Assembly: GCA_944321445.1 (NCBI GenBank)
Contig: CALULJ010000005.1
Coordinates: forward strand, 16,983 to 80,982
Length of the DNA: 64,000 nucleotides
Direction: 5' to 3'
Source: an uncultured Collinsella sp.
GTDB lineage: Bacteria; Actinomycetota; Coriobacteriia; Coriobacteriales; Coriobacteriaceae
A program made the translations under genes and the position numbers. The notes under the pieces are model-generated. The model made no database searches. It saw only the letters and a list, made by a program, of their open reading frames with translations, and was not told where the DNA came from. Below are positions 1 through 9,238 of this stretch, piece by piece. The stretch's first letter is position 1; each line of letters opens with the position of its first letter.

Positions 1-662
1 GCGCCCTCGAGCTCGCCGATGCGCTCTCCGGCCATGCGACGTGGCTGAAGGTGGGCATGACGCTCTTCTATGCCGAGGGGCCTGCCATCGTCGACGAGTT
101 CCGCAAGCGCGGGTTCAAGGTATTCCTGGACCTCAAGCTCCACGACATCCCGCACCAGGTGCGCGGTGCTGCCGAGGCTGCTGCCCGCACCGGTGCCGAC
201 CTGCTCACCATCCACGGCTTGGGCGCCGGCGCCATGATGGCCGCGGCGCGTGAGGGCGTCGAGGCCGCGGCAGTGGACGGGGGGCGCGCAAAGGTGATCG
301 CCGTCACGGTGCTCACGAGCATGGACGAGGAGGCCCTTGCGCAGATCGGCCTTACCTGCTCTGCGGCCGAGGAGGCCGACCGCCTGGCAGCGCTCGCGCA
401 GGCAAACGGCATCGATGGCGTGGTGTGCTCGCCCCAGGAGGCCGCGCACATGCGTGAACTTCTGGGTGAGGACGCGCTCGTCGTCACGCCGGGTGTTCGC
501 CCCGTCGGAGCCGCGCTGGGCGATCAGAGCCGCGTGGCCACGCCGTCCGAGGCCATCGCGCGCGGTGCGAGCCATATCGTGGTCGGCAGGCCTGTGACCG
601 GCGCAAACGATCCCGTGGCCGCATTCGACGCGATCGTGGCCGAGCTCGTCGAGAACCTCTAG
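1..662 (+). CDS. pyrF: Orotidine 5'-phosphate decarboxylase, 5' end missing
   Basis: Decarboxylates OMP to UMP, the last step of de novo pyrimidine synthesis. The frame is open from the first complete codon (position 3) to the stop at 660-662, so the true start lies outside the window. The catalytic signature FLDLKLHDIPHQV, with the Asp-x-Lys-x-x-x-Asp charge network, lies near positions 123-161. The C-terminal VTPGVRP and IVVGRPV phosphate-binding motifs of the TIM barrel are intact. It precedes mihF and gmk, the usual actinobacterial order. Identification is firm; only the N-terminus is missing. Confidence 0.96.
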   Translation, partial: ALELADALSGHATWLKVGMTLFYAEGPAIVDEFRKRGFKVFLDLKLHDIPHQVRGAAEAAARTGADLLTIHGLGAGAMMAAAREGVEAAAVDGGRAKVIAVTVLTSMDEEALAQIGLTCSAAEEADRLAALAQANGIDGVVCSPQEAAHMRELLGEDALVVTPGVRPVGAALGDQSRVATPSEAIARGASHIVVGRPVTGANDPVAAFDAIVAELVENL

Positions 663-754
663 GCGCGCTTCGCCCCACCGGTCCGTTCCTGCGCAAATAT
701 CGCGGACGTTCTATGGAGCAAGGTGCCGTTTGTCCGGTCTTCCTGCGCTTTTGC

Positions 755-783
755 TTGAAGTTTGCAGGAACATCGACTAAGGT
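755..783 (+). promoter_or_regulatory. Possible promoter for mihF-gmk-rpoZ-thiI
   Basis: TTGAAG (755-760) and TAAGGT (778-783) are separated by 17 bases, about 90 bases before the mihF start. The -10 match is weak. The 208-base gap after pyrF must hold the promoter of this compact operon if pyrF does not read through. I see nothing else there. Confidence 0.3.
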
Positions 784-870
784 ATCTACGCGCATGAGCC
801 ACATGACCATACCGTATGTGTTCGTGCGCCATCTTTTCATCGTATGTATTCCTAAGTATTTGGAGGTATC

Positions 871-1179
871 ATGGCGCTTCCCCAGCTCACCGATGAGCAG
901 CGCAAGGCCGCTCTTGAGAAGGCTGCTGCCGCCCGTCACGCCCGTGCCGAGCTTCGCGAGAAGATCAAGAAGGGCGAGGTTTCCCTCGAGTCCGTTCTCA
1001 ACTCCGAGGACCCCATCGCTTCCCGCATGAAGGTCTCCACGCTCATCGAGTCCCTCCCCGGCTATGGCAAGGCCAAGGCCGCTAAGATCATGGACGAGCT
1101 GGGCATCTCCGCCACCCGTCGCGTTCAGGGCCTCGGCGTCCGTCAGCGCGAGCAGCTCCTCGAGCAGCTCTCCAAGTAA
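871..1179 (+). CDS. mihF: Actinobacterial integration host factor MihF
   Basis: A 102-residue DNA-binding nucleoid protein of the actinobacterial IHF type, unrelated to the HU/IHF beta-arm family. It begins MALPQLTDEQRKAALEKA and contains the helix-two-turn-helix segment around STLIESLPGYGKAKAAKIMD followed by RRVQGLGVRQREQLL, as in the mycobacterial and streptomycete proteins. The start is fixed by TTGGAGG about 7 bases upstream. The stop abuts the gmk start, so the two are probably co-transcribed and translationally coupled. In actinobacteria the family binds DNA with little specificity and compacts it. Confidence 0.95.
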   Translation: MALPQLTDEQRKAALEKAAAARHARAELREKIKKGEVSLESVLNSEDPIASRMKVSTLIESLPGYGKAKAAKIMDELGISATRRVQGLGVRQREQLLEQLSK

Positions 1180-1749
1180 GTGAGCTGCATCAATCCTAAG
1201 CTCTTTGTGATTTCCGGACCGTCAGGTGCAGGAAAGGGAACGTTGGTAGCCCGTGTGCGCGAGCTCCGTCCCGATCTTGGCCTGACGGTTTCGGCTACCA
1301 CGAGAGAGCCGCGAGAGGGTGAAATCGACGGCACAAGCTACTACTTCCTCACGGAAGAGGAGTTCACGCGCCGCCTTGATGCCGACGAGTTCGTCGAGTG
1401 GGCAAACGTCCACGGTCACCGCTACGGCACGCTGGTGAGCGAGGTCTCCTCCAAGCTCGCCGCGGGCTCTTCGCTGGTCCTCGAGATCGACGTCCAGGGT
1501 GCGTTCCAGGTGAAGGAGCGCTTCCCGGAGGCGGTGCTCGTGTTCATCATGCCGCCCTCTCTTCCCGTTTTGCAAGAGCGCCTGAGCAACCGCGGCACGG
1601 AAAGCGCCGATTCGCTCGCGCTGCGCCTTGCCAACGCTGAACGCGAGATGGCCCTGGCCGACCGGTACGACGACGTGGTCGTCAACGACGACCTCGATCG
1701 TGCCGTCGACGAGCTTCTGGCGGTACTCGATAAGCATGAAAGGAACTGA
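1180..1749 (+). CDS. gmk: Guanylate kinase
   Basis: Phosphorylates GMP or dGMP to the diphosphate with ATP. The 189-residue protein has the P-loop GPSGAGKGTL near its N-terminus, the GMP-binding segment SATTREPREGEIDGTSYYF, and VLEIDVQGAFQVK. Length is typical. The GTG start immediately follows the mihF stop; no better start exists because the P-loop lies only a few residues in. It is second in the mihF-gmk-rpoZ-thiI run, with six bases before rpoZ. Confidence 0.96.
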   Translation: MSCINPKLFVISGPSGAGKGTLVARVRELRPDLGLTVSATTREPREGEIDGTSYYFLTEEEFTRRLDADEFVEWANVHGHRYGTLVSEVSSKLAAGSSLVLEIDVQGAFQVKERFPEAVLVFIMPPSLPVLQERLSNRGTESADSLALRLANAEREMALADRYDDVVVNDDLDRAVDELLAVLDKHERN

Positions 1750-1755
1750 GGCCCT

Positions 1756-2037
1756 GTGTCCGTAATCAAGCCCCGCATCGACGACCTGCTGGAGAAGACC
1801 GAGAACAACCGGTTCCTCCTGGCCTCGCTCGCTTCCAAGCGCGCCTGCGACATCAACAGCATGTTGCGCGGCCAGCACAGCCGTGTCTTGGCTGTTCAGG
1901 ATGTTGACGACATCACGATCGCTCTGTCCGGCGCCGACACGATTTCTATGGCGATGGACGAGATCCTCGATGGCAACATCTCGTTTGACCACGAGCGCTT
2001 CCACGAGGCGCTGAAGCACAGCACGCCGGAAGCGTAA
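1756..2037 (+). CDS. rpoZ: RNA polymerase omega subunit
   Basis: Small subunit that wraps the C-terminal part of beta-prime and helps assemble RNA polymerase. The 93-residue product starts at GTG as MSVIKPRIDDLLEKTENNRF and carries the conserved ASKRACDINSM helix. The C-terminus is short and acidic. The gmk-rpoZ linkage is widely conserved and supports the call. The gap to thiI is four bases, so the four genes form one transcription unit. The middle is less conserved, but position and N-terminus make the assignment secure. Confidence 0.92.
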   Translation: MSVIKPRIDDLLEKTENNRFLLASLASKRACDINSMLRGQHSRVLAVQDVDDITIALSGADTISMAMDEILDGNISFDHERFHEALKHSTPEA

Positions 2038-2041
2038 CAGC

Positions 2042-3241
2042 ATGGCGAGTCGCGTCTGCCTGGTCCACTATCACGAGATTGGACTGAAGGGCAAGAATCG
2101 CGCCCGTTTCGAGCACATCCTCATGGATAACCTGAAGGCGGCCTTGGCCGCCTTTTCCGTGTCCACGATCGTGCGCATCTCGGGCCATATCCTCGTGACG
2201 TTCTCCGCGCCCGGCGAGGCCGAGCGCGCCTTCGACACCATCGCGCGCACGCCCGGCGTCGCGCGCGTGTCGCTCGCCTTCCACACCAACCGCGACCCGC
2301 ACGAATACTGCGAGGCGGCGGTGCGCGCCCTGCGCGAGGCGGGGGACTTCTATAGCTTCAAGGTGGCGGCGCGCCGGTCGAACACCGATTACGAGCTCAC
2401 CTCCATCGATCTCAACCGCCAGGTGGGCGAGGTGCTGTGCGAGGCCTTCCCGGACAAGAAGGTCCTCATGCACGACCCGGACGTGCAGGTGCACGTGCTC
2501 GTGGTGCAGGGTAGCGTCTACGTGTACGCGCGCAGCGAGCGCGGCGTGGGCGGTCTTCCCCAGGGGAGCGCCGGCAAGGTCATGACGCTGCTTTCGAGTG
2601 GCATCGATTCGCCGGTTGCCACCTGGATGCTCGCGCGCCGCGGCGCCGTTCCCGTGCCGGTGCATTTCTCGGGCAGGCCGCAGACGGCCGATACGAGCGA
2701 GTTTCTGGTGCAGGACATCATCTCCGCCCTGGCGCCGTCGGTGCAGATCGGCCGCCTGTACGTCGTGCCGTTCGGCGACTGCCAGCGCGAGATCTCGCTC
2801 GCATGCCCCAGCGATCTGCGCGTGATCATGTATCGTCGCGTGATGTACGCGGTGACCGAGCGCCTGGCGGCCATCGAGGGCGCCAAGGCCATCGTGACGG
2901 GCGAGTCGCTCGGTCAGGTGGCGTCTCAGACGCTCGAGAACATCATGGCGGTGAACGAGGTCGTGAGCCTGCCGGTGTTCCGTCCGCTCATCGGCTCGGA
3001 CAAGCAGGAGATCATCGCGCGCGCCAAAGATATTGGCACCTACGACATCTCGACGCAGGATGCGCCGGACTGCTGCACGCTGTTCATGCCGCGCCGCCCC
3101 GAGACCCATGCCAAGCTGGACGCCGTCCACGCCGCGTGGGACATGTTCGACCACGAGGCAATGATTCAGCACCTGGTCGATACCGTCGAGCACATCGACT
3201 ATCCCGCGCCCTGCTACCACGCGCCGCGCTCCCGCAAGTGA
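2042..3241 (+). CDS. thiI: tRNA 4-thiouridine synthetase ThiI (no rhodanese domain)
   Basis: Adenylates U8 of tRNA and transfers sulfur to make 4-thiouridine; in many bacteria it also supplies sulfur for thiazole synthesis. The 399-residue protein has an N-terminal ferredoxin-like/THUMP region (residues 1-165) and a PP-loop adenylation domain with LLSSGIDSPVATWML near residue 180. It ends after the CxxF-type segment DCCTLFMPRRPETH and has no C-terminal rhodanese domain. The E. coli enzyme needs that domain, but Firmicutes and archaeal forms work without it. An accessory sulfurtransferase elsewhere is therefore expected. A 29-base palindrome overlaps its stop codon. Confidence 0.95.
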   Translation: MASRVCLVHYHEIGLKGKNRARFEHILMDNLKAALAAFSVSTIVRISGHILVTFSAPGEAERAFDTIARTPGVARVSLAFHTNRDPHEYCEAAVRALREAGDFYSFKVAARRSNTDYELTSIDLNRQVGEVLCEAFPDKKVLMHDPDVQVHVLVVQGSVYVYARSERGVGGLPQGSAGKVMTLLSSGIDSPVATWMLARRGAVPVPVHFSGRPQTADTSEFLVQDIISALAPSVQIGRLYVVPFGDCQREISLACPSDLRVIMYRRVMYAVTERLAAIEGAKAIVTGESLGQVASQTLENIMAVNEVVSLPVFRPLIGSDKQEIIARAKDIGTYDISTQDAPDCCTLFMPRRPETHAKLDAVHAAWDMFDHEAMIQHLVDTVEHIDYPAPCYHAPRSRK

Positions 3242-3269
3242 CGCACTTCTCCCCTGGGGAGAAGTGCGT
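3241..3269. repeat. Family D palindrome, copy 1
   Basis: Two perfect 14-base arms (ACGCACTTCTCCCC and its complement) around one central base, starting at the last base of the thiI stop codon. A second copy differing only at the centre lies at 39697-39725. It could fold as a strong hairpin at the end of the operon, but there is no T-run, so terminator function is uncertain. Confidence 0.85.
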
Positions 3270-3483
3270 CGATGCAACATGCCCGCCAAGAGGTTCCATT
3301 ATGGGGGCTCTTGGCAGGCATGTTTGATTTCTTGCCCAGGAACAACCCTTTCAACGTCCCGTTTTCTTCCTTCCGCCGCCCCGCTTAGCCGTCGTGTCAG
3401 TGATTTCTTAGCTAAGCGCTACGATGGGTTTATCGGATTGGTGCGAGGCCCGTTGTGGCCTGCATGAGGGTGGGGAGTTGCCT

Positions 3484-4770
3484 ATGGCTATCATGCAACG
3501 ATATCTCAGCTCGTTGGCACGCATACTTGTTGCAACGGCTGCGGTGTGCGCGGCGCTGCTGCCGGCGCCTGCGCTCGCGGCGGAGGAGGAGCCCGTGCTG
3601 GCGGCTGCGCTCCAGCAGGAAGCGTCTGACGGCCCCTGTCTGGGCGAGCCAGCATCGCGCGAGAGCGACGTCATCGACCTGCAGGCTTCTTCGACCGCCG
3701 TGTTCAACATCGGGCTGATCGGGGAATACCATCAAACCGAGGCGCGCAAGCTCGTCGACCTCATCAACCAGGCGCGCGCCGCCCAAGGCGTGCGTCCGCT
3801 CACCTACGACACGAACCTCGAGGCCGTGGCCATGCTGCGCGCGGCTGAGATCCAGGTCTCGTTCGACCACACCCGTCCCAACGGGCAGAGCTGCTTCAAC
3901 GCTGCCGACGAGCTCGGCGTGAGCACCGGGTCTGCGGCGGGCGAGAACATCTTGATGGGCGCCTCGACCGCATCGTATGCCAATGCGCTGTGGACGAGCT
4001 CTCCCGGTCACTACTCCAACATGATTAACGCGCGGTTCTCGAGCATTGGTGTCGCGGCGTTCGAGGCGGCCGGCCGTTGGTGCTGGGTCGAGTTCTTCGG
4101 TGCCACGAGCGGCACGGGCTTCGATGAGAGCGCCCTCGACGGCTACGCTACCGTGATCGTCCAGGCTCAGGCGATCTACCTCGACCAGGTGTTCATCGAC
4201 GTGAACCCGAACGATTGGTACGTCGCTTCGGATGGCGGCGAGAACTTCCTGTACACGCTCAACCACGGCCTCATGAGCGGCTACAGCGACCGTCCTGCGT
4301 TCGGTCCGTACGACACCATCACGCGCGGGCAGGTCGCGACGATCCTGTATCGCATGGCGGGTGAGCCCAAGCGCGAATCGGCGGCCTTCAGCGATGTGAA
4401 CTACGGCGCGTACTATGGAGACGCGATCAAGTGGGCACGTGCCACCCGCGTTATCAACGGGTACGGTGACTCGAATACCTTTGGGCCAGACGACCCCATC
4501 ACGCGCGAGCAGCTGTGCGTGATGCTGGCGAGCTACGCAAATAAGATCGGCGGGCTGAATACGACCGTGACCAGCTCTTCTGCCACCCGTATGCCCGATT
4601 GGTCCAAGGTGTCGTCATGGGCGCAAGATGCGGTCAAATGGGTCATCAACGAGGGCATCATGAACGGCGTCGAGGTCGCGGGCGGCGGTCGCGAGCTGCA
4701 GCCCCAGGGCAACGCGGCGCGTGCCTCTGCGGCCGTGATGATCGCCGTGTTCCACCGCGATGTGCTGTAA
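3484..4770 (+). CDS. Secreted CAP-domain protein with three SLH repeats
   Basis: A 428-residue exported surface protein. Residues 1-33 are a signal peptide (basic MQRYLSSLARI, hydrophobic core, PAPALA cleavage site). Residues about 80-210 are a CAP/SCP domain: LVDLINQARAAQGV, SFDHTRPNGQ, GENILMG and WTSSPGHYSNM are its typical blocks. The C-terminal half has three SLH repeats (FIDVNPNDWYV, AFSDVNYGAYYGDAIKWA and SSWAQDAVKWVINEGIMNG), which usually bind pyruvylated cell-wall polymer. The start was chosen at the ATG after GGTGGGGA because earlier codons would place extra residues before the signal peptide. The ligand or enzymatic role of the CAP domain is unknown. Confidence 0.88.
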   Translation: MAIMQRYLSSLARILVATAAVCAALLPAPALAAEEEPVLAAALQQEASDGPCLGEPASRESDVIDLQASSTAVFNIGLIGEYHQTEARKLVDLINQARAAQGVRPLTYDTNLEAVAMLRAAEIQVSFDHTRPNGQSCFNAADELGVSTGSAAGENILMGASTASYANALWTSSPGHYSNMINARFSSIGVAAFEAAGRWCWVEFFGATSGTGFDESALDGYATVIVQAQAIYLDQVFIDVNPNDWYVASDGGENFLYTLNHGLMSGYSDRPAFGPYDTITRGQVATILYRMAGEPKRESAAFSDVNYGAYYGDAIKWARATRVINGYGDSNTFGPDDPITREQLCVMLASYANKIGGLNTTVTSSSATRMPDWSKVSSWAQDAVKWVINEGIMNGVEVAGGGRELQPQGNAARASAAVMIAVFHRDVL

Positions 4771-4808
4771 GCAGATTGAGTTATAAGCCTCTGAACAGGG
4801 CAGTTGTT

Positions 4809-4840
4809 GTCGGGCTGTCCGAGTGTTCGGGCGGCCCGAC
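4809..4840 (+). terminator. Weak terminator-like hairpin after the CAP/SLH gene
   Basis: GTCGGGC and GCCCGAC form a 7-base stem around an 18-base loop. A short T-rich stretch follows at 4843-4847. It is placed correctly for the upstream gene but is not a strong intrinsic terminator. Confidence 0.35.
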
Positions 4841-4960
4841 TGCTTTCCAACACGAATGTCGGAATCGCGTCGGCGTGCCGTAAGGTCGTGCGGGACGTTT
4901 TCGATTTGTGCCGGGTGCGTCCGCGCCGCCGTGGAACCATGGCGGCAGGGAGGTGGCGCC

Positions 4961-5692
4961 ATGGCGCAGATGGAAGAGTCTTTGAAAACAGGATCGAAGC
5001 GCGCGCTGCAGGTCGTGCGCAGCAGGAAGACCTATATGGCGGCCGTGCTCGCGCTCGCGGCGGTGCTCATCGGGGCGTGCGGGCTGGGCATCGTGTGGGC
5101 GACGGGCCCGCAGGACGTGCTCATCGAGCGCACGGGCTCCTCTGGGGAAGAGGCCGGTTCAGGCGGCGGCGCGGGCGATGTCGAAGACGGGCAAGATGCT
5201 GGGGATAAAGACGTTGCAGATGATGAGCCCGAGGCGAAGCCCGCAACGGTCATCGTCGACGTAGCGGGTGCGGTCGCGCGGCCCGGCGTCGTGGAGCTGC
5301 CGGAAGGTGCGCGGGTGAACGATGCGATCGAGGCGGCGGGCGGCCTCGCGGCGGACGCGGACGCCTCTGCCATCAACCGCGCCGAGAAACTTACAGACGG
5401 CGTGAAGGTGTACGTGCCCCGCGTGGGCGAAGAGGTGCCTGCGGTATCGGGCGGGGCAGCAGGAGGCACGGATGCCGGAAGCGCGGGCACCGGCGCCGCT
5501 GCCCTGGTGAACATCAACAGCGCCGGGCTCGATGAGCTCGATATCTTGCCTGGCGTGGGGCCCTCGACCGCCCAGGCCATCCTCGATGACCGCACGCAAA
5601 ACGGCCCGTTTGCGAGCGTCGAGGACATCATGCGCGTCTCGGGCATCGGCGAGAAGAAGTACGAGAAGCTGAAGGACCTCATTTGCGTGTAG
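4961..5692 (+). CDS. comEA: ComEA-type DNA receptor
   Basis: Membrane-anchored DNA-binding protein of the transformation machinery. The 243-residue protein has one N-terminal membrane segment (YMAAVLALAAVLIGACGLG), an acidic Gly/Asp-rich linker, an SLBB-like region (VIVDVAGAVARPGVVELPEG) and a C-terminal double helix-hairpin-helix (VNINSAGLDELDILPGVGPS ... FASVEDIMRVSGIGEKKYEKL). The start is the ATG after GGGAGG at 4949-4954. Its end overlaps the comEC start by ten bases, so the two are translationally coupled. Together they suggest retained natural competence. Confidence 0.92.
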   Translation: MAQMEESLKTGSKRALQVVRSRKTYMAAVLALAAVLIGACGLGIVWATGPQDVLIERTGSSGEEAGSGGGAGDVEDGQDAGDKDVADDEPEAKPATVIVDVAGAVARPGVVELPEGARVNDAIEAAGGLAADADASAINRAEKLTDGVKVYVPRVGEEVPAVSGGAAGGTDAGSAGTGAAALVNINSAGLDELDILPGVGPSTAQAILDDRTQNGPFASVEDIMRVSGIGEKKYEKLKDLICV

Positions 5693-7998
5693 AGGAGGGT
5701 GCGCCCCCGCGGCCGTACATTCCGCCGACGGCCGCGGGGGCGCTTGCTGCCTGCGCGGTCGCCGCCGTGCTGTTGGAGTGCGCCTGGCAGGACTATCTTG
5801 GCGGGAAGGAACTCTGGCTCGGTGCGGGCCCACTTGCGCTGTGCGCCCTCGTTGTCTGCGCGTGCACGGCTGCTGCCTTTGCGGCACGGCGCGTCGGCAT
5901 GTCTGCAGCGGCACGGTGGGCCGCATGGGCGGCGTGCGGTTGTGTTATCGGGGCCGTGTCGTGTGCGCTGTGGGCAGCGAGCATGCAGGCGTCGCATGCG
6001 GCGCTGACGGGCAGCGTGAGCGCCTATAGGTTCGTGGCGAGCTCGGAGGGAAACGTCGGGAGCTTCGGCGTCTCCTGCACCGCGCGGGCGGTCGATGCCG
6101 CGGGTGCGGAAGCGGGACGGGTGCGGCTCACCGCTCCTGCGGCCTACGAGATGGGGGAGACGCTCACCCTCGTCGGGCGCTTCGAGGAGCTCGGCGACAG
6201 CGACTGGGCACGGTCGCGCTTCATGAAAGGTGAGGTCGCCTCGGTGGATGCCGTGCGCGTGATGTCCGTCGACCCTCCTTGCGGCTTCGACCCCATACGC
6301 GATCTGCGCGCGGCGGCACTGCGTGCGATCGACCCCGCGCGCAGCGAGGCGTGCGCCCTTATTGCGGGAACGGTGTGCGGGTCGGTGGCGGAGCTCAACC
6401 AAACCGAAGCCTCGGACCGGTTCGCCGCAACCGGCCTTTCGCACCTCATCGCCGTGTCGGGGAGCCACCTGGCACTCATCGCCGCGTTCGTCGAGCGGCT
6501 CATGGCGCGCACGCGCCTGTCGCGTGGCACCCGCTTCAGCGGCATCGGCGCGCTGTCGATTGCCTACGTGCTGTTCACGGGCGGTGCCGCCTCCGCTGTG
6601 CGCTCGGTGGCCATGGTGTGTCTCACCATGTTCGCTCAGGGTGGACGCAGGCGCGCCCACGGCATCTCGGCGCTGTGCCTCACGACCATGGGCTTCGTGG
6701 CGCTGAACCCCGGCGTTGTCTACGATTTGGGCTTTCAGCTGTCGGCGACAAGCGTGCTGTTCATCGCGGTGTTCAGCCGCTCCATCGCCTGGCACTTGGC
6801 GCGGCTGGGCTGCCCGGGCGCCATCGGCGAGGCGTTGTCGCTCACGCTCTCGGCACAGTGGGCCACGCTTCCCCTCACCATCCCCGTCTTCGGCACCCTT
6901 TCGCTCATCGCGCCGGTGGCGAACCTCGTCGTGGGACCGCTCATGAGCGGGCTTCTTCTGTGCGGCATCGTAGCGGTGCCGCTGTGCGTGCTGGCGCCCG
7001 TCTTGGCTCCGCTCATGGCGGTTCCCGAAGGCATCGCGAATGCTTCGATCTTCGCGGCACGCTTGCTCGCATCGGTGCCGCTGGCTTCGATTCCCGTGGC
7101 GCTCGACGGTCTTTCGCTCGCGGTGCCTTACGTGCTTGCCGTCGCGTGCTACCTGCTGTGGCCCGTGCTCTCGCGCCGAGCGCTTGCAGGCGCGCTCATC
7201 GCTGCCACGTCCGTGTGCGCGGGGTGGCTCGTGTTCTGGCTTTTCTTCGCGCCTGCCGGCATCACGGTGCTCGATGTGGGGCAGGCCGATGCCATTTTGG
7301 TGCGGGACGGCTCCGGGTGCATGCTGGTCGACGCGGGTGTTGACGATGCCGTGTTCGATGCTCTCGCCAGAAACCCCGTGTACCAGCTTGACGCGGTCGT
7401 TGTCACGCATTGGGATCGCGACCATTGGGGCGGGTTGCCCGATGTGCTTGACGCTGTGGGCGTAGGGCAGGTATTCGTGGCACGCGGGGCTGCGGGGGCC
7501 GTTCCCGAAGAGCTTGAGGATGATCTAGCGGGGCGCATTATGGAGCTCGACGCGGGCGACACGGTGCGCGCCGGTGGCTTTACCTGTAATGTCGTTTGGC
7601 CCCAGCAAGAGGTGGCGGGGGAGGAGAACGGCGACTCCCTGGTGCTCGACGTGCGCTACGACAGCGGAGGACGCTCCCTTTCCGTCGTGCTCACCGGAGA
7701 CACGGAGGTCGATCAGGAGCATGATTACGCGGAGCTGGTGGGCCGCATCGACGTGCTGAAGCTCGGCCACCACGGGTCGGCAGCATCGGTGGATGCACAG
7801 GTGCTGGACGTGTTCGACCCTGAACTGGCCATTGCGAGCGCAGGCGAGGGCAACAGCTACGGGCATCCCGACCCCGCATGCGTGCGCGCCGTCGAAGAGC
7901 ATGGGTCGCGCTTCCTCTGCACCAAGGATGTCGGCGATATCGCGATCGAGCCAGGGCGGGAGGGATTCCGCGTGCGCTGCGCGGGCGGCAGCGGGTAG
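5683..7998 (+). CDS. comEC: ComEC/Rec2 DNA-uptake channel
   Basis: Inner-membrane channel thought to translocate single-stranded DNA during transformation. The 771-residue protein has N-terminal membrane segments and a soluble region (1-210), the competence domain with ATGLSHLIAVSGSHLALIAA and many membrane helices (about 230-510), and a C-terminal metallo-beta-lactamase-like domain with THWDRDHWGG and LKLGHHGS (about 520-771), proposed to degrade the non-transported strand. The only usable start is TTG at 5683, inside comEA, which implies coupled translation. All modules are intact. Confidence 0.94.
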   Translation: MRVEEGAPPRPYIPPTAAGALAACAVAAVLLECAWQDYLGGKELWLGAGPLALCALVVCACTAAAFAARRVGMSAAARWAAWAACGCVIGAVSCALWAASMQASHAALTGSVSAYRFVASSEGNVGSFGVSCTARAVDAAGAEAGRVRLTAPAAYEMGETLTLVGRFEELGDSDWARSRFMKGEVASVDAVRVMSVDPPCGFDPIRDLRAAALRAIDPARSEACALIAGTVCGSVAELNQTEASDRFAATGLSHLIAVSGSHLALIAAFVERLMARTRLSRGTRFSGIGALSIAYVLFTGGAASAVRSVAMVCLTMFAQGGRRRAHGISALCLTTMGFVALNPGVVYDLGFQLSATSVLFIAVFSRSIAWHLARLGCPGAIGEALSLTLSAQWATLPLTIPVFGTLSLIAPVANLVVGPLMSGLLLCGIVAVPLCVLAPVLAPLMAVPEGIANASIFAARLLASVPLASIPVALDGLSLAVPYVLAVACYLLWPVLSRRALAGALIAATSVCAGWLVFWLFFAPAGITVLDVGQADAILVRDGSGCMLVDAGVDDAVFDALARNPVYQLDAVVVTHWDRDHWGGLPDVLDAVGVGQVFVARGAAGAVPEELEDDLAGRIMELDAGDTVRAGGFTCNVVWPQQEVAGEENGDSLVLDVRYDSGGRSLSVVLTGDTEVDQEHDYAELVGRIDVLKLGHHGSAASVDAQVLDVFDPELAIASAGEGNSYGHPDPACVRAVEEHGSRFLCTKDVGDIAIEPGREGFRVRCAGGSG

Positions 7999-8032
7999 AA
8001 TGGAGCAACACGTGTACGAAGGAGGTCCGGTG

Positions 8033-8995
8033 ATGGCGGAAGCGTCTTTGCTGCCTGCATACCTGATTGTGGGCGCCGACGAATACAAGCGCTCCCGCGC
8101 GGTGGAGCGCATGAAGGCGCGCCTCGAGAAGAGCGGCATGGCCGCGTTCAACCTCGACGAGCGCGACATGACGCGCGACCCCGCCATCGACGACATCATC
8201 GCCTCGCTCAACACCTTCCCCATGGGCACGGACTTTCGCTTGGTCATTTTGGACGGGTGCGATCGCTTGCCCAAGGCCGTGAGCGAGCCGCTCGTGGAGT
8301 ACTTCGCCGACCCGTCGCCCACCACCGTGTGCCTGGTGGTAGCGAACACGCTCGCCAAGAACACGCGGCTGTACAAGGCCATCGCCAAGATCGACAAGAA
8401 GGCCGTGGTCGACTGCACGCCCAAGAAGGCGTGGGAGATGCCCAAGCAGGTCGTGTCCATGGCGCGCGCACACGGTAAGACCATCGGGCTGCCGGCGGCC
8501 GAGGCCCTGGTAAGCCGTGCGGGCGAGCAGTCGCGCATGCTCGACAACGAACTCAAGCGCCTGTCGCAGATGGTCGAGGGCCCCGAGATCGCGCTTGCCG
8601 ACGTCGAGCGCCTGGTGATGCGTACCGCCGAGGTCAAGCCCTGGGACTTCCTGAACGCGGTGTCTGCCCGCGACCTGCCGCGTGCCCTCGAGCTGCTGGC
8701 GCTCCAGCCGGACCGCAGCGAGGTGCGCCTGTTCTCGCTTTTGGTAACGCGGCTGCGCGAACTCATCACCGCCAAGGCGCTCGATGCGCGCGGAGCCGGC
8801 CGCGAGCTGGCAAGCACGCTGGGTGTGCAGAGCTGGCAGGTGAAAAACCACCTTGGCTGGGCGCGCCGCTACAAGATGTCCGAGCTCATCGACGCGCTTT
8901 CAGCCGCAGCCGACGTCGAGGCAGCCCTCAAGGGCTCCGCCGATTCCGCCCTAGCCCTGCGCCTCTGGGTCATCCAAATCTGCACGGGAAAATAG
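8033..8995 (+). CDS. holA: DNA polymerase III delta subunit
   Basis: Clamp-loader subunit that opens the beta sliding clamp. The 320-residue protein starts MAEASLLPAYLIVGADEYKR after GGAGG at 8021-8025; GTG at 8030 is an alternative start. It shows the delta pattern: an N-terminal AAA+-like fold without a Walker A motif (LVILDGCDRLPKAV) and C-terminal helices (KPWDFLNAVSARDLPRALEL). It follows comEC, a frequent arrangement. The last two codons and the stop (Gly-Lys-stop) come from a repeat element beginning at 8986, so the native C-terminus may have been replaced. Confidence 0.93.
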   Translation: MAEASLLPAYLIVGADEYKRSRAVERMKARLEKSGMAAFNLDERDMTRDPAIDDIIASLNTFPMGTDFRLVILDGCDRLPKAVSEPLVEYFADPSPTTVCLVVANTLAKNTRLYKAIAKIDKKAVVDCTPKKAWEMPKQVVSMARAHGKTIGLPAAEALVSRAGEQSRMLDNELKRLSQMVEGPEIALADVERLVMRTAEVKPWDFLNAVSARDLPRALELLALQPDRSEVRLFSLLVTRLRELITAKALDARGAGRELASTLGVQSWQVKNHLGWARRYKMSELIDALSAAADVEAALKGSADSALALRLWVIQICTGK

Positions 8996-9013
8996 GGACA
9001 GGCACTTTTTCCC
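8986..9013. repeat. Family A REP element, forward, single
   Basis: A GGGAAAATAGGGACAGG element ending in a T-run and CCC. The outer GGGAAAA/TTTTCCC arms are complementary. It overlaps the last codons of holA and supplies its TAG stop at 8993-8995. Confidence 0.9.
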
Positions 9014-9085
9014 ACTATGCCGTGCGTCCTGAAAACGTTTTCGGTTCTTTGAAGGCTGTCCCGCGGACGCTGGGTTGTTCTTATC

Positions 9086-9114
9086 GGGAAAATAGGGACA
9101 GGCACTTTTTTCCC
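9086..9114. repeat. Family A REP element, forward, single
   Basis: Second family A copy, 72 bases after the first and in the same orientation. Both lie in the 243-base gap between holA and the HTH/LuxR locus. I see no gene in that gap. Confidence 0.9.
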
Positions 9115-9238
9115 GCGGTGCTCCTCGGGACATGAACCGTTCGGTCTTGCGAATAGTTTTTGAGCACTATTTCGATATGATGAGGCATGCGGAGAAGATT
9201 ACACTGGTATTCGAGAGCGCGCGAGGCGGAGGACGGCC

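Noticed and set aside
5032..7425. A 797-codon open frame on the minus strand
   Set aside because: Antisense to comEA-comEC; composition is that of a shadow frame.
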